A DNA stretch of 64,000 nt from Pseudomonas monteilii (GTDB taxonomy: Bacteria > Pseudomonadota > Gammaproteobacteria > Pseudomonadales > Pseudomonadaceae): NCBI GenBank assembly GCA_001534745.1, contig CP013997.1:3286001-3350000 (forward strand). The letters run 5' to 3'. How positions within the stretch are numbered: position 1 is the stretch's first letter; each line of letters begins with the position of its first letter. Shown here one piece after another: positions 60,267 through 64,000 of the stretch. The notes under the pieces are model-generated. The model was given only the letters and a program-made list of their open reading frames with translations. It made no database searches and was not told where the DNA came from. Both the position numbers and the translations under genes were made by a program.

Positions 60267-61463
60267 ATGAGCCTGTTTTCCGCTGTCGAGCTGGCACCCC
60301 GCGACCCCATCCTGGGCCTCAACGAAGCGTTCAACGCCGACCCTCGTACCGACAAGGTCAATCTCGGCGTCGGCGTGTACTGCAACGAAGAGGGCCGCAT
60401 CCCACTGCTGCGCGCCGTCATCGAAGCCGAGACCCGGCGTGCCGCGCAACACGCCTCGCGGGGCTACCTGCCGATCGACGGCATCGCCACCTACGACCAG
60501 GCCGTACAGACGCTGCTGTTCGGTGCCGACTCGCCCCTGCTGCGCGACGGCCGCGTGGTCACCGTGCAGGCGGTCGGCGGCACGGGCGCACTGAAGATCG
60601 GCGCGGACTTCCTCAAGCGTCTGGCGCCGGGCGCCACCGTCGCCATCAGCGATCCGAGCTGGGAAAACCACCGTGCGCTGTTCGAGACCGCCGGCTTCCC
60701 GGTGCAGAACTATCGCTACTACGATGCCGCCAGCCACGACGTCGATCGCGCCGGCATGCTCGAGGACCTTCAGGCGCTGCCTGCCGGCTCGATCATCGTG
60801 CTGCACGCCTGCTGCCACAACCCCACCGGCGTCGACCTGAGCCTGGACGACTGGAAGCACGTGCTGGAAGTGATCAAGGCCAAGGGGCACGTGCCGTTCC
60901 TCGACATGGCCTACCAAGGCTTCGGTGACGGGATCGCCGAAGACGCCTTCGCCGTGCGCCTGTTCGCCGACTCCGGCCTGCAGTGCTTCGTGTCCAGCTC
61001 GTTCTCCAAGTCGTTCTCGCTGTATGGCGAGCGCGTCGGCGCGCTGTCGATCGTCACCGATTCGCGCGACGAGGCCACGCGGGTTCTCTCCCAGGTCAAG
61101 CGGGTGATCCGCACCACCTACTCCAACCCGCCGACCCATGGCGCCAGCATCGTCGCGGCCGTGCTGAACGACCCCGAACTGCGCCAGATGTGGGAAACCG
61201 AACTGGCCGAAATGCGCGGGCGGATCCATGGCATGCGCAAGCAGATGGTCGAGTTGCTGGCCCAGTACGGCGCCAAGCAGGACTTCAGCTTCGTCGCCCG
61301 CCAGTGCGGCATGTTCTCCTACTCGGGCCTGACCGCCGAGCAGGTGGGTCGCCTGAAGGACGAGTTCGGCATCTATGCCTTGAGCACTGGTCGCATCTGC
61401 GTGGCCGCGCTGAACCAGAACAACATCCATGTCGTGACCAAGGCCATCGTCGAGGTACTGTGA
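60267..61463 (+). CDS. phhC: Aromatic amino acid / aspartate aminotransferase
   Basis: 398 residues, class I PLP aminotransferase of the TyrB/PhhC type. LHACCHNPTGVDLSLDDW, DMAYQGFGDG, and the PLP-Lys in VSSSFSKSFSLYGERVGAL. Transaminates tyrosine, phenylalanine or aspartate; which is preferred cannot be read from sequence, so the symbol is probable. Start MSLFSAVELAPRDPI at 60267 with CAAGGTAAC ahead. Divergent from uvrB. Confidence 0.9.
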   Translation: MSLFSAVELAPRDPILGLNEAFNADPRTDKVNLGVGVYCNEEGRIPLLRAVIEAETRRAAQHASRGYLPIDGIATYDQAVQTLLFGADSPLLRDGRVVTVQAVGGTGALKIGADFLKRLAPGATVAISDPSWENHRALFETAGFPVQNYRYYDAASHDVDRAGMLEDLQALPAGSIIVLHACCHNPTGVDLSLDDWKHVLEVIKAKGHVPFLDMAYQGFGDGIAEDAFAVRLFADSGLQCFVSSSFSKSFSLYGERVGALSIVTDSRDEATRVLSQVKRVIRTTYSNPPTHGASIVAAVLNDPELRQMWETELAEMRGRIHGMRKQMVELLAQYGAKQDFSFVARQCGMFSYSGLTAEQVGRLKDEFGIYALSTGRICVAALNQNNIHVVTKAIVEVL

Positions 61464-61486
61464 TCGAACCTGCGCCGGGGAGAAGC

Positions 61487-61514
61487 TTGACTTCTCTTTT
61501 GCTATCAGTAAGAT
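61487..61514 (+). promoter_or_regulatory. Sigma-70 promoter of tRNA-Asn
   Basis: TTGACT (61487-61492), 16 bases, TAAGAT (61509-61514), 11 bases before the tRNA. Confidence 0.75.
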
Positions 61515-61524
61515 ACGTGCAGAT

Positions 61525-61600
61525 TCCGCGATAGCTCAGTCGGTAGAGCAAATGACTGTTAATCATTGGGTCCCTGGTTCGAGTCCAGGTCGCGGAGCCA
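61525..61600 (+). tRNA. tRNA-Asn (GTT)
   Basis: 76 bases with encoded CCA; anticodon loop CTGTTAA, anticodon GTT. Monocistronic, followed at once by a terminator. Confidence 0.97.
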
Positions 61601-61607
61601 GATGATG

Positions 61608-61643
61608 AAAAACCTCCAGAGGCGTGAGCCCTGGAGGTTTTTT
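61608..61643 (+). terminator. Terminator of tRNA-Asn
   Basis: Stem AACCTCCAG with CTGGAGGTT, flanked by AAAA and TTTTTT, so it can act in both directions. Confidence 0.92.
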
Positions 61644-61672
61644 CGTTTCAGCGCCCCGTGAAAAGCGGCGCT

Positions 61673-62236
61673 TCAGTCCACGCGACCGATCGGGAAGAAC
61701 ACCCCGCCACTCCACACCCCCAGCCACGGCACCCCTTCGACCTGCCGCTCGACCGCCAGATCAACGAGCTGGTAGAACACGTTGCGGTGGATGAGCGCTT
61801 CGAGGTTGGCGCGCACCCGCACATAGGGCGAAGGCGCCTGGGTCTGTGGGTCGAGGTGCACGCGCAGCGGATGCGCCGGGCCGGCCTCGACTTCGTCGCC
61901 TACCGAGGTGACGAAGCGCAGCGATTGGCGCTCACCTTCCCCGCTGACGTCCAGGGTCACGGCGACGAAGGGCGCATCATCGACCTGAATGCCGACCTTC
62001 TCCACCGGCGTGACCAGCACATAGCGGTCTTCGTCACGGCGCAGAATGCCGGAGAACAGACGCACCATCGCCGGCCGATTGATCGGCGTGCCCTGGTAAT
62101 ACCACGTGCCATCCCGCGCGATGCGCATGTCGATGTCGCCGCAGAACGCCGGGTTCCACAGGTGAACCGGCGGCAAGCCCTTGCCGGTCTTGGGCAGGTG
62201 CGCGATCAGATCGCCTGGGGTGTCTCGCTCGGCCAT
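61673..62236 (-). CDS. DUF1285 family protein
   Basis: 187 residues; PPVHLWNPAFCGDIDMRIAR, then WYYQGTPINRPAMVRLFSGI match DUF1285. No signal peptide. Function unknown. It follows the DUF4823 lipoprotein gene by 10 bases on the same strand. Confidence 0.88.
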   Translation of the reverse strand: MAERDTPGDLIAHLPKTGKGLPPVHLWNPAFCGDIDMRIARDGTWYYQGTPINRPAMVRLFSGILRRDEDRYVLVTPVEKVGIQVDDAPFVAVTLDVSGEGERQSLRFVTSVGDEVEAGPAHPLRVHLDPQTQAPSPYVRVRANLEALIHRNVFYQLVDLAVERQVEGVPWLGVWSGGVFFPIGRVD

Positions 62237-62246
62237 GCTCTCTCCT

Positions 62247-62852
62247 TCATCGGCTCATGCCCAACAGGCTGCGCGCGTACTCTCGCATCGGTGGGCCCAG
62301 CAGATCTTCGGGCTTGTTGTCGTGCAGCGTCAACAAGCCGCCACGACTCTTGATGCGGACCGTGTCGATGAGATAGCGCGTGCTGGTCTCGATGAGCATC
62401 ATCTGCACCACACCGGTGTCGACCCCCAGGCGATCGACCGCTTGCTCGTCGTACCATTCCTCGTCGTTGCCCACACGATCGTCGCTACGGGCAAAACGGG
62501 TGTACAGGACGTAATGGGCACCGACATCACGCGCCTCGGACAGCGCTTCTTCCAGTCCCAGCGGGCCCTGTGCGCGACGCACCAGGGGGAAGTACTCGAT
62601 GAAACTGTCGAAGGCGGCCTGCGCCACCGCATTGGAGCGTGGAATCGGCCCGCGCCCCGGTGGCACGAAGGCCCCCTGGCCGATATAGATGAAGGAGTCG
62701 GGCTGCAGGCGGACCGACAGCGTCCGGCGCGTGTCGCTATGGTCGAGCAGGCCGGCATCGCTCAGGTGATAGCGCACCCCCTCCCCCATGTCGCTGACAT
62801 TCATGCAGCCGCCCAGCGCCATGAGCGCCGACAGCAAGACCAGGCTACGCAT
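62247..62852 (-). CDS. DUF4823 family lipoprotein
   Basis: 201 residues. Type II signal with lipobox LGGC (Cys16). YHLSDAGLLDHSDTRRTLSV and SYxLYTRFARSDDR-like blocks match DUF4823. Predicted lipid-anchored envelope protein, unknown role. Lies between DUF1285 and the TetR gene, all on the minus strand. Confidence 0.85.
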   Translation of the reverse strand: MRSLVLLSALMALGGCMNVSDMGEGVRYHLSDAGLLDHSDTRRTLSVRLQPDSFIYIGQGAFVPPGRGPIPRSNAVAQAAFDSFIEYFPLVRRAQGPLGLEEALSEARDVGAHYVLYTRFARSDDRVGNDEEWYDEQAVDRLGVDTGVVQMMLIETSTRYLIDTVRIKSRGGLLTLHDNKPEDLLGPPMREYARSLLGMSR

Positions 62853-62945
62853 CGTTCCTCCAGAGGCCGGCGACGGAAAGCCGACAGACAGCGGCCTGAT
62901 GCAGCTTTTGCGCCAGAACCGCCGCGGCGTGCTTGGACCGGTGTG

Positions 62946-63578
62946 TCAGCCGGCGTCCGGCTCGCGCTTGCGCTTGTTGCCCATACGCACGCCAATGTCC
63001 ATCAGGAACTGGAAGAAGCCTTCCTGATCCTCCAGCACGCTGCTCCAGAACGGCGAGTGATACAGCGCCACCGCGCCATGCACCAGGGCCCAGGCGGCGC
63101 AGTAATGGAAGTACGGCGGCACGTCCTCGAGCTTGCCCTCGCTGATACGACCCTCGATCAAGCCCGTCAGTCGGTCGAAATTCGAGGCGCGGATACGGTG
63201 CAGCTCTTCTACCAAGTCCGGCACCTGGTTGCCCTTGACGACTTTCTCTTCGAGCCGGTCGAACAGGCGATAGCGCTGCGGATCGCGCATGCGGAATTCG
63301 AAGTAGGCACGGGACAGCGCCTCCTTGTCGCGGTCGACATCGGCCGAGTGCAGCAGCGCATTGAGCTCCTGCTCATAGTCGAGCATCAGCCGCAGGTAGA
63401 TCTCGGCCTTGGACTTGAAGTGCTTGTAGATGGTGCCTTTGCCGATGCCGACAGCATCGGCGATCATTTCGACCGTCACGCTATCCTCGCCCTGATCGAG
63501 GAACAGCTTCAGGGCCGTTTCAAGGATTTCCTGCTCGCGACGACGAAACTCACGGACCTTACGAGGTTCTTTCTGCAT
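62946..63578 (-). CDS. TetR-family transcriptional regulator
   Basis: 210 residues. N-terminal HTH: EILETALKLFLDQGEDSVTV then MIADAVGIGKGTIYKHFKSK. All-helical C-terminal ligand domain. The target is unknown; the downstream lipoprotein and DUF1285 genes are candidates. A palindrome at 63724-63746 upstream could be an operator but is far from the start codon. Confidence 0.92.
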   Translation of the reverse strand: MQKEPRKVREFRRREQEILETALKLFLDQGEDSVTVEMIADAVGIGKGTIYKHFKSKAEIYLRLMLDYEQELNALLHSADVDRDKEALSRAYFEFRMRDPQRYRLFDRLEEKVVKGNQVPDLVEELHRIRASNFDRLTGLIEGRISEGKLEDVPPYFHYCAAWALVHGAVALYHSPFWSSVLEDQEGFFQFLMDIGVRMGNKRKREPDAG

Positions 63579-63723
63579 AAGTAGGCTTGGGTAGCGTTCG
63601 AAGCGGATTATTATGCCTAACTGGCGGGAAATTGCACGGATCTTACAGGTTAGGTTGTAGCGGCGAATGACAGACCGAAGCCGTGGGCCTCTTTCGATCG
63701 GCCTTGCACGGGACGTGCGACAG

Positions 63724-63746
63724 GCTTGTAGCGCCGCGCTACAAGC
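63724..63746. repeat. Perfect 10-bp inverted repeat upstream of the TetR gene
   Basis: GCTTGTAGCG-CCG-CGCTACAAGC. A related half TTGTAGCG occurs at 63655-63662. It may be an operator, or the stem of a transcript. No U-run follows, so it is not a terminator. Confidence 0.6.
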
Positions 63747-63862
63747 ACCCCGGCTGCGTATTCCAAAACCGTTTAAGAATCAGCCGATCGGCAGTGGCGC
63801 CTGGAGATCCATCACCGATACTTCACTATGTTGCTCCGATGCCTTCCCCCCGCGCATCGAGC

Positions 63863-63949
63863 AACGAAGGCACCAGGGACCGGGTGCCTTCGTTCCACTC
63901 CTAATGGTCTTGACCCGAACTCTTCCCCCCTGGAGTTCGGGTTTTTTTT
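63863..63949 (+). ncRNA. Candidate small RNA with two hairpins and a terminator
   Basis: A 12-bp hairpin AACGAAGGCACC / GGTGCCTTCGTT (63863-63874, 63883-63894) whose loop contains CAGGGAC. It is followed by a rho-independent terminator ACCCGAACTC / GAGTTCGGGT (63913-63922, 63933-63942) ending in a T-run to 63949. No plus-strand gene precedes it, so a separate RNA is the simplest reading. The 5' end and promoter are not identified; the region 63579-63862 shows no gene. Confidence 0.45.
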
Positions 63950-63957
63950 GCCGGGCC

Positions 63958-64000
63958 TCAGGCCACGCGGGCGAGCGGGAACAGCCGCTTGAAATTGGCC
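63958..64000 (-). CDS. C-terminal end of an unidentified gene (runs off window)
   Basis: Minus-strand frame ANFKRLFPLARVA then TGA at 63958-63960. Only 13 codons are visible, so the product cannot be named and coding status is a guess from position. Confidence 0.35.
   Translation of the reverse strand, partial: ANFKRLFPLARVA

Overview
This 64 kb window is chromosomal DNA of a Pseudomonas species of the putida group. The evidence is the GC-rich coding sequence, the gene orders (aru/ast arginine operon beside alaS; truA-trpF-accD-folC-SPOR-cvpA-purF-metZ; leuC-leuD-leuB-asd-usg-fimV; uvrB-gltX-tRNA cluster), and many intergenic REP palindromes of the type known from P. putida. Most genes are housekeeping and lie on the minus strand. 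No phage, plasmid backbone or CRISPR array was seen. The one clear mobile element is an IS110-family insertion sequence.

Layout. 1-1697: start of alaS, cut by the window edge. 2255-3427: an accessory gene resembling M91 (NleD/HopH-type) effector metalloproteases but lacking the zinc motif. 3480-9650: the arginine succinyltransferase operon (astC-aruF-aruG-astB-small gene-astE) with two ArgR-like sites upstream; astD, normally between aruG and astB, is absent. 9941-10345: a 116-bp tandem array built from REP units. 10424-16939: pepN, DUF2797/DUF1315, rhomboid protease, metallophosphatase and nadK, several with stop/start overlaps. 17045-18034: DUF1853. 18141-19315: the IS110 element inside a REP. 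19571-30816: mixed metabolic, transport and regulatory genes (PLP-dependent deaminase-like enzyme, FadH-like reductase, BCCT transporter, orphan receiver, nitrilase-like pseudoenzyme with an AraC regulator, DUF2242 lipoprotein), a tRNA-Val-Asp-Asp operon and an SDR. 30813-41829: metZ-purF-cvpA-SPOR-folC-accD, then trpF, truA and fimV. 41904-49648: usg, asd, leuB, a methyltransferase, leuD, leuC (frameshifted) and a divergent LysR regulator. 49710-54862: a PAS/GGDEF/EAL protein, a heat-shock Hsp20 gene with sigma-32 promoter and ROSE-like RNA thermometer, dusC and a thioesterase. 55037-55513: tRNA-Ala-Glu-Ala-Glu. 55853-61600: gltX, uvrB with a LexA box, an aromatic aminotransferase and tRNA-Asn. 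61673-63578: DUF1285, DUF4823 lipoprotein and a TetR regulator. A hairpin-rich stretch with a rho-independent terminator and no coding gene lies at the right end.

The most interesting object is the IS110 element. It sits exactly within a REP between two CT dinucleotides. Its 200-base leader folds into two successive stem-loops with internal loops. The right strand of each internal loop is complementary to CT plus the DNA to its right: the REP target in loop 1, and the element's own left end in loop 2. Joining the right and left ends through one CT would build a promoter with 17-base spacing whose start falls at the first stem. This is the architecture of a bridge-RNA-guided recombinase. Second-tier observations are the leuC frameshift, the missing astD, the M91-like protein without HExxH, and the nitrilase-like protein without its catalytic Cys.
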